From NCBI RefSeq assembly GCF_001189245.1, contig NZ_LFIQ01000027.1, forward strand, positions 30,750-94,749: a stretch of 64,000 nucleotides of DNA. The letters run 5' to 3'. Below, piece by piece: positions 47,464 to 56,616 of the stretch (positions are counted from its first letter, which is position 1; each line of letters starts with the position of its first letter). Both the position numbers and the translations under genes were made by a program. This DNA is from Bradyrhizobium pachyrhizi. GTDB lineage: Bacteria > Pseudomonadota > Alphaproteobacteria > Rhizobiales > Xanthobacteraceae. A model generated the notes under the pieces. That model did not search any database, had not been told where the DNA came from, and saw nothing but the letters and a program-made list of their open reading frames with translations.

Positions 47464-48674
47464 GAACTCAACTCCCCCGAATGCGTAGCATGATTGGCCA
47501 GACTGGCAGACTCCCGCAAGTTGGCGCGCAGGCGAGCCACGATGTCGGACAGTACGCATACGACCTCATCGACCTCCGCAACAGAGGTTTCACGCGACAG
47601 GGAAAAACGCACCGCGCCGCGCATGCTCCGCGATGGCACCTGCATAGCGCGCAGAACATGCGATGGCTCCATTGAGCCGGAGTTGCAAGCTGATCCCAGC
47701 GACACGGCAATGCCCGCATGATTGAGATGATGGACGATAGCTTCGCCATCGAGATCATCGAAGGCAATATTGGCCGTGTTCGGTAGCCGGTTGCTGGCAC
47801 CGCCGAGCACCGCGCACTCGCCATTGTGCAAAATCCCCTGCTCCAGGCGGTCGCGCAATGCACCAATGCGAACACGCTCCGGCTCGAGCCGCTCGACCGC
47901 CAACTCCGCAGCTTTTCCAAGACCGACGATGCCGGGGATATTCTCAGTTCCGCCGCGGCGCCGACGTTCCTGCGATCCGCCCCTGATCAGCGGGCGGAAT
48001 TTTGTCCCTTTGCGCAGATAGAGCGCGCCGATCCCTTTCGGGCCATGCAGCTTATGCGCTGAAAGCGACAGCATGTCGACCGCACTATCCTTTAGGTCAA
48101 CACGTATCTTACCTATGGCCTGGACCGCATCTGTGTGAAACAGCGCGCCTGCCTCACGGGTCAACCCGGCTAGAAACTCCACCGGAAAAATCGTACCGGT
48201 CTCGTTATTAGCCCACATGATCGAGACGATCGCTGTGCGTGGACCGAGCGCGCAGCGAAACGCCTCGACGTCGAGCCGGCCGTGGGAATCTACGGGCACG
48301 ATATGCGTCTTGACGCCTTTCGTCGACAATTGCTCGACCAGCGAAAGGATGGCGGAGTGCTCAACCGAGGTGGTGACGATCTCGTCGCGGTCCTCCTGGG
48401 TCGCAAGCGCCGAGAGGATGGCGGCGTTATTCGCCTCGGTCCCACCGGAGGTAAAAACGATCTCCTGATCGTGGGCATTCCCCAACAGATCCTGCAAGCT
48501 ACGGCGCGCCTGCTTCATCGCAATCGCGACCTCGCCGCCAAAGGCATGGCTGGATGACGCATTGCCGAATTGCTCGGTGAAGAAGGGCAACATGGCTTGC
48601 ACGACGGATGGATCGGTCCGCGTCGTCGCATTGTTATCGAGATAAATCGCCACTTGCCCCTCGCTTAATCTCAT
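47460..48674 (-). CDS. nifS: Cysteine desulfurase NifS
   Basis: A 404-residue PLP enzyme. IYLDNNATTRTDPSVV is the N-terminal signature, the PLP lysine lies in SLSAHKLHGPKGIGALYL and the persulfide Cys in SLGSACNSGSMEPSHVL. It supplies sulfur for nitrogenase Fe-S clusters. It lies downstream of iscN, from whose promoter it is probably read through a 291-base spacer (48675-48965) in which I recognise no gene. Confidence 0.97.
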   Translation of the reverse strand: MRLSEGQVAIYLDNNATTRTDPSVVQAMLPFFTEQFGNASSSHAFGGEVAIAMKQARRSLQDLLGNAHDQEIVFTSGGTEANNAAILSALATQEDRDEIVTTSVEHSAILSLVEQLSTKGVKTHIVPVDSHGRLDVEAFRCALGPRTAIVSIMWANNETGTIFPVEFLAGLTREAGALFHTDAVQAIGKIRVDLKDSAVDMLSLSAHKLHGPKGIGALYLRKGTKFRPLIRGGSQERRRRGGTENIPGIVGLGKAAELAVERLEPERVRIGALRDRLEQGILHNGECAVLGGASNRLPNTANIAFDDLDGEAIVHHLNHAGIAVSLGSACNSGSMEPSHVLRAMQVPSRSMRGAVRFSLSRETSVAEVDEVVCVLSDIVARLRANLRESASLANHATHSGELSS

Positions 48675-48965
48675 GCCTTGGCTGCGGCAGCAACCGGGAT
48701 GACAGACGAATTCGCCTAGCCTATCGGCAAGCCACGCCTGAATGCTTTCCAGCGACCCGCCCGGAAGCTTGCAGAATGCGCAGGCACCAGGCTAACCGCG
48801 ATCCGCTGCCATCGAGCCGAATCAGCCGACTGTGGCCGCCGCGTTGCAAAATGGATCGGATAACCTCGATTACGGCGCGAATACGCAGTTCTCGGCCGTT
48901 CGCGGCTGTCCGCAATTGCCTCAGTTTGCTCTGATTCAGGCAGCATGCTTGACGTCTCTTCCAGA

Positions 48966-49286
48966 CTAGCTGAACGATTTTCCGCAGGAGCAACTCGAGG
49001 CGGCGTTCGGGTTATGAAAGGTGAAGCCCGGGCTCTCCAGCGCCATCGCGAAATCGATGGTTGTACCGACCAGATGCTCATGGCTCTTGCTGTCGACAAA
49101 CACCTTCAGGCCACCGCACTCGATCACCTTGTCGTCGGGCTTCGGTTCCTCGGCCAGACCCATCCTGTATTTGAACCCGTTGCAGCCACCTGCTTCGACC
49201 ATAATGCGCAGGCCACTTGCCGGCTGCGTCGATGATGATATCGCGCTCTTGACCGCATTCACCGCGCTATCCGTCAGGTTGATCAT
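48966..49286 (-). CDS. iscN: A-type Fe-S carrier IscN (IscA/HesB family)
   Basis: A 106-residue protein with the three conserved Cys positions: VEAGGCNGFKYRMGLAEEP and the C-terminal SCSCGKSFS. Rhizobial copies next to nifS are called iscN or iscA. It carries nascent Fe-S clusters to nitrogenase components and starts the iscN-nifS-nifT-SIR2 unit. Confidence 0.92.
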   Translation of the reverse strand: MINLTDSAVNAVKSAISSSTQPASGLRIMVEAGGCNGFKYRMGLAEEPKPDDKVIECGGLKVFVDSKSHEHLVGTTIDFAMALESPGFTFHNPNAASSCSCGKSFS

Positions 49287-49322
49287 GACTTATCCTTCAT
49301 CTGCTCAGGGCTGCCTGCCAAT

Positions 49323-49338
49323 GGCAAGTCATGTGCCA
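49323..49338 (-). promoter_or_regulatory. Sigma-54 promoter of iscN-nifS
   Basis: Reading leftward, TGGCACATGACTTGCC matches all constrained positions except G7 and the last base. Confidence 0.85.
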
Positions 49339-49398
49339 GCATGCAGACGTTTGATGATGTTCACCTTTTCGGGTCGTGCCTGTTGGCTTTGGAACTCG

Positions 49399-49414
49399 TG
49401 TCGAATTTCCGACA
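49399..49414. promoter_or_regulatory. Shared NifA UAS between divergent promoters
   Basis: TGTCGAATTTCCGACA, a palindromic TGT-N10-ACA, lies ~61 bases from the iscN -24 element and ~75 bases from the -24 element of the divergent gene. Confidence 0.85.
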
Positions 49415-49487
49415 AGCCGGCTTGATGCGGTCGGAGCCATTTACGTCCCTTCCTTGCAAGCAACGCCGAAGACTGCTGCGCACGGGC

Positions 49488-49503
49488 GGCAAGCAATTTG
49501 CAT
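49488..49503 (+). promoter_or_regulatory. Sigma-54 promoter of the gene at 49559
   Basis: CGGCAAGCAATTTGCA keeps GG-N10-GC and TTGCA, with C for T at the first base and A for C in the -24 block. The start would be ~45 bases before the ATG. Confidence 0.7.
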
Positions 49504-49558
49504 TGCGTCTCGCACCGGCCGGCGCGTCGGTTAAACGCTTAGATCGAGGACGATTTTA

Positions 49559-50149
49559 ATGACTGCAATCGAGAACACCGCACTCGGTAGACTTGAGAAG
49601 GAGGGCCGCCTGCTCAATGCCGTATTCAAAGGCGGGACCATTAAGCCCGGCCGGTTCGGCTTTCGCGGCGACGTCGCACTGAAATTCCAGGCCCAAGTCG
49701 CGGACGAGAAACGGCCGCCGGACTATTCGATCGAGCAGGTTTTGACCATCGCGCAGGACGGAGAGCAAACCATTCCGGTGCTGGCCGGCTATCTGCATTC
49801 CTTCGCGTATCTTGCCGACGTTGCAGGCGTGCTGGACGGCGCGCTAAGCCGCGACGGCAGCTACTTCATGTTCTGCAACAATATAGATCTGCTGGCGAAA
49901 TACCGAGTCAAGCTTGGCAATGCTACGTTCCACGTCCTCCCGTGCGATGAGTCCACAGTTTGGAAGGAGATGATGGACCTGGTCGGGATCAACAAGGACG
50001 ACATCAAGAAGCTCGATTCAGGTGGCAAGCTTGATTACCTGCTCGATGCGGCAAAGACTCTCGATCTGTCCTATGACGAGATCTCGTACGAAGATGGACT
50101 GAAGAGGATGGAACCCGTCAAGAATCGCAATGAAAATCGACCGGTCTGA
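49559..50149 (+). CDS. Unknown nif-co-regulated protein
   Basis: A 196-residue soluble protein with no signal peptide (TIKPGRFGFRGDVALKFQAQ; YLHSFAYLADVAGVLDGALS; FMFCNNIDLLAKYRVKLGNA). The C-terminal half is Lys/Asp-rich and helical. I do not recognise a domain. A -24/-12 element and a UAS shared with iscN show that it is very probably a NifA target. The lone gene converges on the second Rieske gene. Confidence 0.7.
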   Translation: MTAIENTALGRLEKEGRLLNAVFKGGTIKPGRFGFRGDVALKFQAQVADEKRPPDYSIEQVLTIAQDGEQTIPVLAGYLHSFAYLADVAGVLDGALSRDGSYFMFCNNIDLLAKYRVKLGNATFHVLPCDESTVWKEMMDLVGINKDDIKKLDSGGKLDYLLDAAKTLDLSYDEISYEDGLKRMEPVKNRNENRPV

Positions 50150-50159
50150 GCGCAACGGT

Positions 50160-50555
50160 TCATTCGTTGGAGGGCGCATCGCCTTCGACAAGACGGACGC
50201 CGACGGCGCAGATATCGCCGTCCAGCACTGTCAACGCGATCGGCGTCAGCGCTCTCCCCTTACATGGACCGTCGACGCACCGCCCGGTGCCGAGTTCGAA
50301 GGTCGATCCGTGTTTGCCGCACATCAGCCGGACACCGCATGGATCGAGGAATTCGTTTCGTTCCCAATCTAGATTGACGCTGTCGTGCGGGCATTTGTTG
50401 ATATAGCCAAACACTTTCTTGCCCCATCGGATCACAACGATGGACCACGGCCGTTGATTGCCCTCGTCATCGATGACCATAAGATGGAATCCCATGGCCC
50501 GGCGGCTTGGAATATCTTTAAAGCTGCAAATCGCGTAGATGACATCTGACTGCAT
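50160..50555 (-). CDS. Rieske [2Fe-2S] protein, nif-linked (copy 2)
   Basis: A 131-residue Rieske protein with GYINKCPHDSVNLDWE and RLMCGKHGSTFELGTG ligand pairs. The tail GRCVDGPCKGRALTPIALTV is nearly shared with copy 1 at 40404 (DGPCNGQALEPVALAV), so the two are paralogues. It is alone on its strand. A -24/-12-like CGGCACATCTCTTGAC upstream lacks the -12 GC and is not convincing. Confidence 0.83.
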   Translation of the reverse strand: MQSDVIYAICSFKDIPSRRAMGFHLMVIDDEGNQRPWSIVVIRWGKKVFGYINKCPHDSVNLDWERNEFLDPCGVRLMCGKHGSTFELGTGRCVDGPCKGRALTPIALTVLDGDICAVGVRLVEGDAPSNE

Positions 50556-50765
50556 TCATGGCTCTTCCAACTAACCAACTGCACCAAAAATCTGGCAACG
50601 CGGACCTGCAGGCGCGGACACCGGAGTTCTTGTCAAGAGATGTGCCGGCCTTTTCTCGCCAGCTGGAGCGACATTGTAAACTCAACCCGTCGCACGCTGC
50701 GATCGTCCATCAAGAGTTGGCGGCCAGCGTCTTCAGCCGTTTTGATCTCTAGTCTAGGTGGCAAC

Positions 50766-50792
50766 GGGGCGCACGCTGCAGCCGTGCGCCCC
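50766..50792. terminator. Strong GC hairpin downstream of nopP-like gene
   Basis: GGGGCGCACG and CGTGCGCCCC form a perfect 10-base stem with a 7-base loop, ~80 bases after the nopP-like stop codon. There is no T-run, so its termination role is inferred from position only. Confidence 0.45.
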
Positions 50793-50873
50793 CTAGGCGG
50801 AGACTATTGCGCCGGCGCGTGCAGTCAGGAAAAGCCGGTCATCTTCCGCGCGGGTGTCGAGATCGCGCCTGCT

Positions 50874-51737
50874 TTACCCCATGCGCAGTCCTTGAAGGTA
50901 GCGCTCCAGGTAGAATGATGGATCATCGTCGGAAGAAGCATTTGATTCGATGCTGGTTGCAGCATCGGAATCATTGTCCGCTCCTTGTACTTCGTCCTCT
51001 ACTACTTTGGAAAGATACTTCGTAGGCCTGTCTACTCGCTGCCACTGGTTGTTCTCGTTCTTTGTCCACACTTCGGGATGCCGATTAGGATCAAGCACCC
51101 AGTCATTATCACCCACGTGAACAAAGCCCATTTCCCCTAGGCGGCGTTCCATGCCGTCCAAGGCAGGACGTGACAGTACCAACGGATTAGCGCCGTCGAT
51201 TCGCAGTTGATGTTCCAGCAGAATATCGCCCGCGTTCTCGACCAGCGGATGAGTCACCCGAAGGTCCACCACAGATGTGATATCGTCGCGCCCAAACTGC
51301 TGGCGAAGACGTTCTTCATTGATCTCAACCGGGCCGCTTCCTACTCTTAGAAGGCCAACACTTTCGTCACCCAGTTGATAGCTGTAACATTTCGCCTCTA
51401 TGTTCGGATCATCGTATTTACTGGAATAGCCTCCGGCGACCATTGCTGCGCGCTCAGCTTTCTTGGACACGAAACGCGAGTATTCTTGTGGGTTACTAAC
51501 GATGTCCCTGATGTCGCCACCCAAATATCTCCTCACTCCTTCCATGAAGGTAGATCGGTCTTCGATCTCTATAATGGGCGGAACGGAATCGTTAGAATAC
51601 GGCGCCGACGACGATCCACCTGACTCGATGCCCGCAACTGTTTCCGCAAAGCGGGGGCTATCACCAGCCTCTCCCGATTCATCAGCTTGGCTAGCGCGCG
51701 TAGACTGGCTGGATGAGCCGACGATTCTGCCATACAT
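50874..51737 (-). CDS. nopP: NopP-like T3SS effector
   Basis: A 287-residue protein starting MYGRIVGSSSQSTRASQADE, a Ser-rich N-terminus of the type I recall for rhizobial NopP. It has a globular core (RKAERAAMVAGGYSSKY-like region around residue 95; VDLRVTHPLVENAGDILLEH) and an acidic Ser/Asp C-terminus. A very good tts box lies 66 bases upstream. NopP is secreted by the rhizobial T3SS and in some soybean strains decides Rj2-dependent incompatibility. The name rests on the start motif, length and tts box and is not certain. Its placement inside the nif block is unusual. Confidence 0.72.
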   Translation of the reverse strand: MYGRIVGSSSQSTRASQADESGEAGDSPRFAETVAGIESGGSSSAPYSNDSVPPIIEIEDRSTFMEGVRRYLGGDIRDIVSNPQEYSRFVSKKAERAAMVAGGYSSKYDDPNIEAKCYSYQLGDESVGLLRVGSGPVEINEERLRQQFGRDDITSVVDLRVTHPLVENAGDILLEHQLRIDGANPLVLSRPALDGMERRLGEMGFVHVGDNDWVLDPNRHPEVWTKNENNQWQRVDRPTKYLSKVVEDEVQGADNDSDAATSIESNASSDDDPSFYLERYLQGLRMG

Positions 51738-51802
51738 CAGATCGCTTTCCTATCGGCACAATTGCACCCGTTGAGCTCGTGCCGCGCGAGCTCGCGGACG
51801 AG

Positions 51803-51832
51803 AATAAGTAACTTAGCTGACTACAAGCTGAC
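51803..51832 (-). promoter_or_regulatory. tts box of nopP-like gene
   Basis: Reading leftward, GTCAGCTTGTAGTCAGCTAA matches the TtsI-box core at 17 of 20 positions against GTCAGCTTGTCGAAAGCTAA. Confidence 0.85.
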
Positions 51833-52070
51833 CCATAGGCGCAGAGCATCTGTCCGAAGTCCCACACAACGAGCAGTCATCCGCGCGACTGGCAAACAAC
51901 CGCCAGTCATCAAGCCGCAATCTATAGGCAGACATTGCATGATCCCCTTGACGGTCATCCATCAAGGACTGGCTTAACGGCACAGGTCTACACAACAGCA
52001 GGTTGGAACGCTTAATGCGACTATTCCCTTGCATATATCGCGCCAGCCGCGAGGGGGACCTTGCCGTCAC

Positions 52071-52370
52071 TCAGGCAGCTTCTGCTGTGGCTAAAACGTG
52101 TGTCTGGCAATTCGTCGGGCAAACCCTGCCGCAGGCACCGCATCCGATGCAAGCGCCCTGATCACTCAGAATCATGACCTTCTTTTCGATCTCATCGTCC
52201 TCGTCGTCGTCGAGATCGACAAGTTCGCCCTCCTCGTTGATTCCTTTCAACGTCATGACGTCTCGACCGCACACCTTGAAGCAACGGCCACAGCCAATGC
52301 ACTTCTTGGCATCGATCGAGATCAGATAATTCGGCGTCCAGTCACGGCCATCGCGCGTTGCAAATGACAT
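52071..52370 (-). CDS. fdxB: nif-specific ferredoxin III FdxB
   Basis: A 99-residue ferredoxin with two [4Fe-4S] sets, KCIGCGRCFKVCGRDVMTL and ACIGCGACGRVCPTNCQTH, separated by an acidic insertion (DLDDDEDDEIE). This is the FdxB type encoded at the end of nifENX operons. It lies 13 bases after the preceding small gene. Confidence 0.92.
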   Translation of the reverse strand: MSFATRDGRDWTPNYLISIDAKKCIGCGRCFKVCGRDVMTLKGINEEGELVDLDDDEDDEIEKKVMILSDQGACIGCGACGRVCPTNCQTHVLATAEAA

Positions 52371-52383
52371 GCTTCGAAACCCT

Positions 52384-52584
52384 TCAAGTTTCTTCTAGCG
52401 ATTTCAAATCATGGCTCTTGCGTTCAAGTTCGGCATAGGCATCGTGCGCCTCCTGCGCTACCACCATGATCGAAGTCCAGTTGATGGGAAGTTCTTCTGA
52501 AAGGTCGTGCAGATCCATTTTGGCTTGCAGCGCTTTGGCTGACAACTTCTTTAGTTCAGCCTTCAGTGTTTCACGATCGCTCAT
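52384..52584 (-). CDS. CCE_0567/DUF683-family small protein
   Basis: A 66-residue helical hairpin (LKAELKKLSAKALQAKMDLH, then EELPINW, then AQEAHDAYAELERK), the pattern of the CCE_0567/DUF683 family found after nifX. It may bind iron-molybdenum species with its partner gene upstream. ATG 52584 is chosen over an upstream start that would overlap the previous gene. Confidence 0.85.
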   Translation of the reverse strand: MSDRETLKAELKKLSAKALQAKMDLHDLSEELPINWTSIMVVAQEAHDAYAELERKSHDLKSLEET

Positions 52585-52592
52585 GAGCGCCC

Positions 52593-53063
52593 TCAATAGT
52601 TCGCAACGTCCGGAACCTTCCGAATAAAGTCGATTCCGCCCCTGACATATTTGTCGCCCTCCTCTGCGAGTTTTGCGAGATTATCGAAGCCGAAGCGATG
52701 CACATCGCGCAGCTGCTTGTTCACTGCGATCAACCGACCTGCGATCAGCACCATGCGGCCAAAGCCTTCATTATGCATCTTCAGCATCGGCTGGATCATC
52801 ACGCCCGTGGCCTTCTCAATTGAGAGTGCGACCGCATTGAAGAACAGCTCCAGCCGCCACAGGGTATCGGGATCAGGATCGCCGACAATCGGTAGTACAC
52901 GCCGTTTCTCCTTGTCCAAGATATAAGGCTCGAGCAGGTCGAAATCGCTCTTGGCTTCCCAGGCTCCGTTGGTATCTTGAGCGCGCCATATCTTGACTAG
53001 CTCCTTGAGGAAGGGCCCATCGAGGGTGCCGCCCTGCCGCTCTTTTTCTGCTGCCTCGGTCAT
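52593..53063 (-). CDS. NifX-associated protein (DUF269)
   Basis: A 156-residue protein with [20 protein letters not shown] and [20 protein letters not shown], landmarks of the NifX-associated DUF269 family. It lies six bases after nifX and is always linked to FeMo-co genes; the role is unproven. Confidence 0.9.
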   Translation of the reverse strand: MTEAAEKERQGGTLDGPFLKELVKIWRAQDTNGAWEAKSDFDLLEPYILDKEKRRVLPIVGDPDPDTLWRLELFFNAVALSIEKATGVMIQPMLKMHNEGFGRMVLIAGRLIAVNKQLRDVHRFGFDNLAKLAEEGDKYVRGGIDFIRKVPDVANY

Positions 53064-53069
53064 TTCACC

Positions 53070-53465
53070 TCATCCGTCGAACTCGAATGTGCGCCGTTGG
53101 TCCTTCGCCAAGGCCTTGCGGAGCCAAGGCGGCGGCGTGCCCTTCAGGACGTGCTCGAGCTTTTCGAGCAGCACAAGGATATTTTCTGGCTTGCTTACCT
53201 TGATGGGATGGATGTTGTTGGCTACCACCCGCGCAGCGCCTGCACCGCCGATGGCCGCAACGTACAGGATTGCGCAATCCTTGATCGCTTCGATCTTCGG
53301 AGCCAACTTGTCATCGTTGCCGTCTTCCGCGAGATCTCCCTCGAACTCAACCGCTTTGAGAAACACGTGTCCGTTTGGCGCGACATCGTAGATGGCGATA
53401 TTCTTTGCCCAACCAAAATGGGCATCGACGCGTCTTAGGTCTTGTGTTGCGAATGCGACCTTCAT
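53070..53465 (-). CDS. nifX: NifX
   Basis: A 131-residue protein: VAFATQDLRRVDAHFGWAKN, then an Ala/Gly-rich CAILYVAAIGGAGAARVVAN core of the NifX/NafY fold. It overlaps nifN by four bases (ATGA). NifX shuttles NifB-co and VK-cluster between NifB and NifEN. Confidence 0.95.
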   Translation of the reverse strand: MKVAFATQDLRRVDAHFGWAKNIAIYDVAPNGHVFLKAVEFEGDLAEDGNDDKLAPKIEAIKDCAILYVAAIGGAGAARVVANNIHPIKVSKPENILVLLEKLEHVLKGTPPPWLRKALAKDQRRTFEFDG

Positions 53466-54862
53466 GCGATCGCCCTCTCAGCTGCCCTGCGATGACCCGA
53501 CATTAGTGGCAGTGCGGCCGACGCGCGCCATTTATCGGGCGTCGGCTGATGGTTTTCCTCGCGGTCCGCGATCACAAGATTGGCGATATCGAAGATCAGA
53601 TCCCGCGTGCCACGATAACCGATGGTTAGTTGGTGCCCCGCGCCAAGCCGATCGAACATCGGAAAGCCGGCTCGATAGAACGGAATTTTCAGCCGAGCCG
53701 CCGCTTGCCTGCCATGCGAATGCGTGATCAGCAGGTCGCAATGCTTGGTTCTGGCAACCTCTTCCAGATCCTCGAGATCGCCAATCAGCACCTCCTCCGT
53801 CTTGATGCGTTCGATCACCGCCGACTGCGTGGTCGTCACGGCCGCAGTCACGTGCGCGCCCATGTCGTGCAGCATACTGGAGAGGTCGAATAGGAGATCT
53901 GGCTCGGCCGCGATTGCAACTCTACGGCCGCCAATATGGAAGTGCGCGTCCAGCATTGCATCGGCAAGTTGACCCCGCAGGCGCCGATATTTCGGTGGCA
54001 CGGGGCGGCCGCTGATCTCGCTCAGAAACGTCATGAAGTCGTCGTTCGGACCGAGACCGCACAGGCGTTCGAACAGGCGAAATGGCACGCCAGTCTTGGC
54101 CCGCATGAGCTCTGCTGCTCGCCGCATCTGCGCGCCGACTGCAATGGTCCACCCGGCGCGGCCCATGCTCGCAATCTCGTCGACGCCGATGCCGCCAATG
54201 GTCGTTGCCGTAAACTCGTCGGGGATATGCCCATCGAGCGACCCCGCCAGATCAGGCAAGAAGGACGGCCGCAACCCAAAATCCTCAAGGATGGCGCGGA
54301 GTTCATCGAGATCACCCGGCGTGAGGTGACATCCTGGAAGAACATTCACCCTCGATGGATCGCGCAGGCCATTGACATTTGGCCCTTCCACCAGCAACTC
54401 CACGGTGCGCGCCACAGCCTTCTCCCAGCCGTCCTGGAATGCTCCCTTGAAATCAGGCGTCGAGACATAGACCAGCGGCAATTTCGCAAGTTGCGGATGC
54501 TTGTCCCTGATCAACTTGAGGTAGGCATCCACATCGTCTCCATTGGTCTCGGTGACGCCGGTTGAGCAGATTCCGATGATCTTTGGCTTAGTACGGTTGT
54601 AGATATTGAGTATCGCTTGCTCGAGATTTTCATAGCCGCCGAGCACGGTCGCAACCTCGCTCATTGCGGTGGTCTGCAGAGGTACAGCCTCCTTGAAATG
54701 CCGCACAAAGAGCGTGAGCCCGAAGGACGTGCAACCTTGTGAGCCGTGCAGAAGCGGCATCGCTCCACATATGCCCATGAAGGCAAATGCGCCGCCGATC
54801 GGCTGGCTCATCTTCAACGGGTTAACGGCGCATGCTTTTGTCGGCACCGTGGCGATGGCCAT
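53462..54862 (-). CDS. nifN: NifN, FeMo-co scaffold subunit
   Basis: A 466-residue NifK paralogue with NPLKMSQPIGGAFAFMGICG and LLHGSQGCTSFGLTLFVRHF near the N-terminus. With NifE it forms the scaffold on which NifB-co matures. It lies nine bases after nifE. Confidence 0.97.
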   Translation of the reverse strand: MAIATVPTKACAVNPLKMSQPIGGAFAFMGICGAMPLLHGSQGCTSFGLTLFVRHFKEAVPLQTTAMSEVATVLGGYENLEQAILNIYNRTKPKIIGICSTGVTETNGDDVDAYLKLIRDKHPQLAKLPLVYVSTPDFKGAFQDGWEKAVARTVELLVEGPNVNGLRDPSRVNVLPGCHLTPGDLDELRAILEDFGLRPSFLPDLAGSLDGHIPDEFTATTIGGIGVDEIASMGRAGWTIAVGAQMRRAAELMRAKTGVPFRLFERLCGLGPNDDFMTFLSEISGRPVPPKYRRLRGQLADAMLDAHFHIGGRRVAIAAEPDLLFDLSSMLHDMGAHVTAAVTTTQSAVIERIKTEEVLIGDLEDLEEVARTKHCDLLITHSHGRQAAARLKIPFYRAGFPMFDRLGAGHQLTIGYRGTRDLIFDIANLVIADREENHQPTPDKWRASAALPLMSGHRRAAERAIA

Positions 54863-54871
54863 GACATCTCC

Positions 54872-56518
54872 CTATTCGGCGGCCTGCAGCCCAGCGAGCG
54901 GCGTGGACGCCAGGACGTCCTCGATGCGTCGCTTGCAACAACCACCGACTGCATTTGTGTGGTCTCTGACTGCCTCGACGCTCGTCAGGCCATGCGCGTA
55001 GATCGCATCCTCGATTGTGCCGAGATCGACGGTATTGCAAAAACAGACATTCCTCCCGCGCCGCGCCGCCTCCGAGACCGCCGGATCGCAGGCGATCGTG
55101 GCGACCGGTGATTTCAACTGCACCATCGCCTTGGCCAATGCCTCCCAGGGCGCCGGTCGGCGTAACTGCTCCCACATCGGGTTGGAGAGCGACTTATCGA
55201 TCTCCTCCACTAGCTTGACCATTCCGACATAGCCCATATAGGCGTGGCAACGCTCCTGGTTGATATCGAGCCAGGGCATCGCCGCCTTCAGTGCAACGAA
55301 CTGCGATTTGCCGCCCGAGAGCATGATGTCTGCCTTGGCGTCCTTCAACAGCTTGTACATTTCGCGGGGCGTCATATCCTCGATCATGTGAGCATCCTGC
55401 CCCATGAGCAGCTTGATGCGTTCCTTGTCCTCCCTTGTCGATTTCTTCACACTGGTTCCGACCAGTTCGAGGCCGGCTTCCTGTAATGCCGCAACGACTG
55501 ACCATGACTTGACGCCGCCGGTAATCAACAAAGCCTTCTTGCCTGTGAATCGTGGCTTGTACGGCTCGATCGCAGCCCACGCGCTCGCTTCCTCGCGTGC
55601 GATCACAGCTTCGGCGCGCCCGAGCAGATCTTTCGGCGCGCCGCGCTCAACCAACAAGCGGGCGATCTGACGCAACGAATCGCTTGAGTCCTGAATACCG
55701 TAGAACGACCCTTCGAAGAACGGGATCCCGTAGCGTTCCTTCATCTTGCGTGCGACGTTGACCATGGCCTTCGAGCACACCAACATCGCCGCCCGCGCAC
55801 GATGGGATGAAGCGACCTCGCGATATTTGCCATCACCCGAAATGCAAGAGAGAATCCGGATGCCAAGCTCATCGAACAACGGCTTTACCTGCCAGAGTTC
55901 GCCCGAGAGATTGTATTCGCCGATCAGGTTGACATCGTACGGTGTGGTGTAGTCCGGCTCTTGCGTTCCGATCACATAATCGAGCAAGGCCTCGCCGGCG
56001 AGCTTGTTACCAAGGTTCTTGGAACCAACGAACCCCGGAGAATTGATCGGGATCACCGGCTTGCCGAACCTTTGCGAGGCCGCCTTACAGACCGCGTCGA
56101 TATCGTCCCCGATCATGGCCGGGATGCAGGTCTGATAGACGAAGATCGCCGGCGGGTCGTATTTATCGATAATCTCCTTGATCGCTTTGCAGAGCCGATT
56201 CTCGCCCCCGAATACGATATCGGTTTCGCTCATATCGGTTGTGAATGCGGTGCGCCACAGACTAGAGCCGGAAGACGCCGCGCCGCGATTGTCCCACGAA
56301 TTGCCCTCGCACGCGATCGGACCATGCACGAGGTGAACGACGTCGGTAAAAGGCTGAAGCGCAATCTTGGCGCCATCGAAGGCACAGCCACCCGCAGCGC
56401 TGCCCGGCTGCAGTTGCTTGGCGCAGCCCTTCTTGCGCTCAGCCTCCGACTTACTTCCATTCTTGGCGCAGCCCGGTTCGCTGAAAATACCCTGGACCGT
56501 GGCCGCTAGCGAACTCAT
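54872..56518 (-). CDS. nifE: NifE, FeMo-co scaffold subunit
   Basis: From ATG 56518 (GAGAGG nine bases upstream; ATG 56524 also possible) the product is 548 residues, near the usual Bradyrhizobium length. AAGGCAFDGAKIALQPFTDV, VHLVHGPIACEGNSWDNRGA and a long C-terminal Cys-rich tail (VGGCCKRRIEDVLAS) are family marks. Longer in-frame codons upstream are not supported by a ribosome-binding site. Confidence 0.97.
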   Translation of the reverse strand: MSSLAATVQGIFSEPGCAKNGSKSEAERKKGCAKQLQPGSAAGGCAFDGAKIALQPFTDVVHLVHGPIACEGNSWDNRGAASSGSSLWRTAFTTDMSETDIVFGGENRLCKAIKEIIDKYDPPAIFVYQTCIPAMIGDDIDAVCKAASQRFGKPVIPINSPGFVGSKNLGNKLAGEALLDYVIGTQEPDYTTPYDVNLIGEYNLSGELWQVKPLFDELGIRILSCISGDGKYREVASSHRARAAMLVCSKAMVNVARKMKERYGIPFFEGSFYGIQDSSDSLRQIARLLVERGAPKDLLGRAEAVIAREEASAWAAIEPYKPRFTGKKALLITGGVKSWSVVAALQEAGLELVGTSVKKSTREDKERIKLLMGQDAHMIEDMTPREMYKLLKDAKADIMLSGGKSQFVALKAAMPWLDINQERCHAYMGYVGMVKLVEEIDKSLSNPMWEQLRRPAPWEALAKAMVQLKSPVATIACDPAVSEAARRGRNVCFCNTVDLGTIEDAIYAHGLTSVEAVRDHTNAVGGCCKRRIEDVLASTPLAGLQAAE

Positions 56519-56616
56519 CAGCATTTTCCTCTCAGCGGAAGCAAATTTCAACGTCAACCATCCTGCGCGCGTGCCATCGCCGCGTGTTTCGTCGACGGCA
56601 CGCACATTGCCCGTCA

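Noticed and set aside
50558..50752. 64-codon plus-strand frame between the second Rieske gene and the nopP-like gene
   Set aside because: No ribosome-binding site, no domain and no regulatory element.
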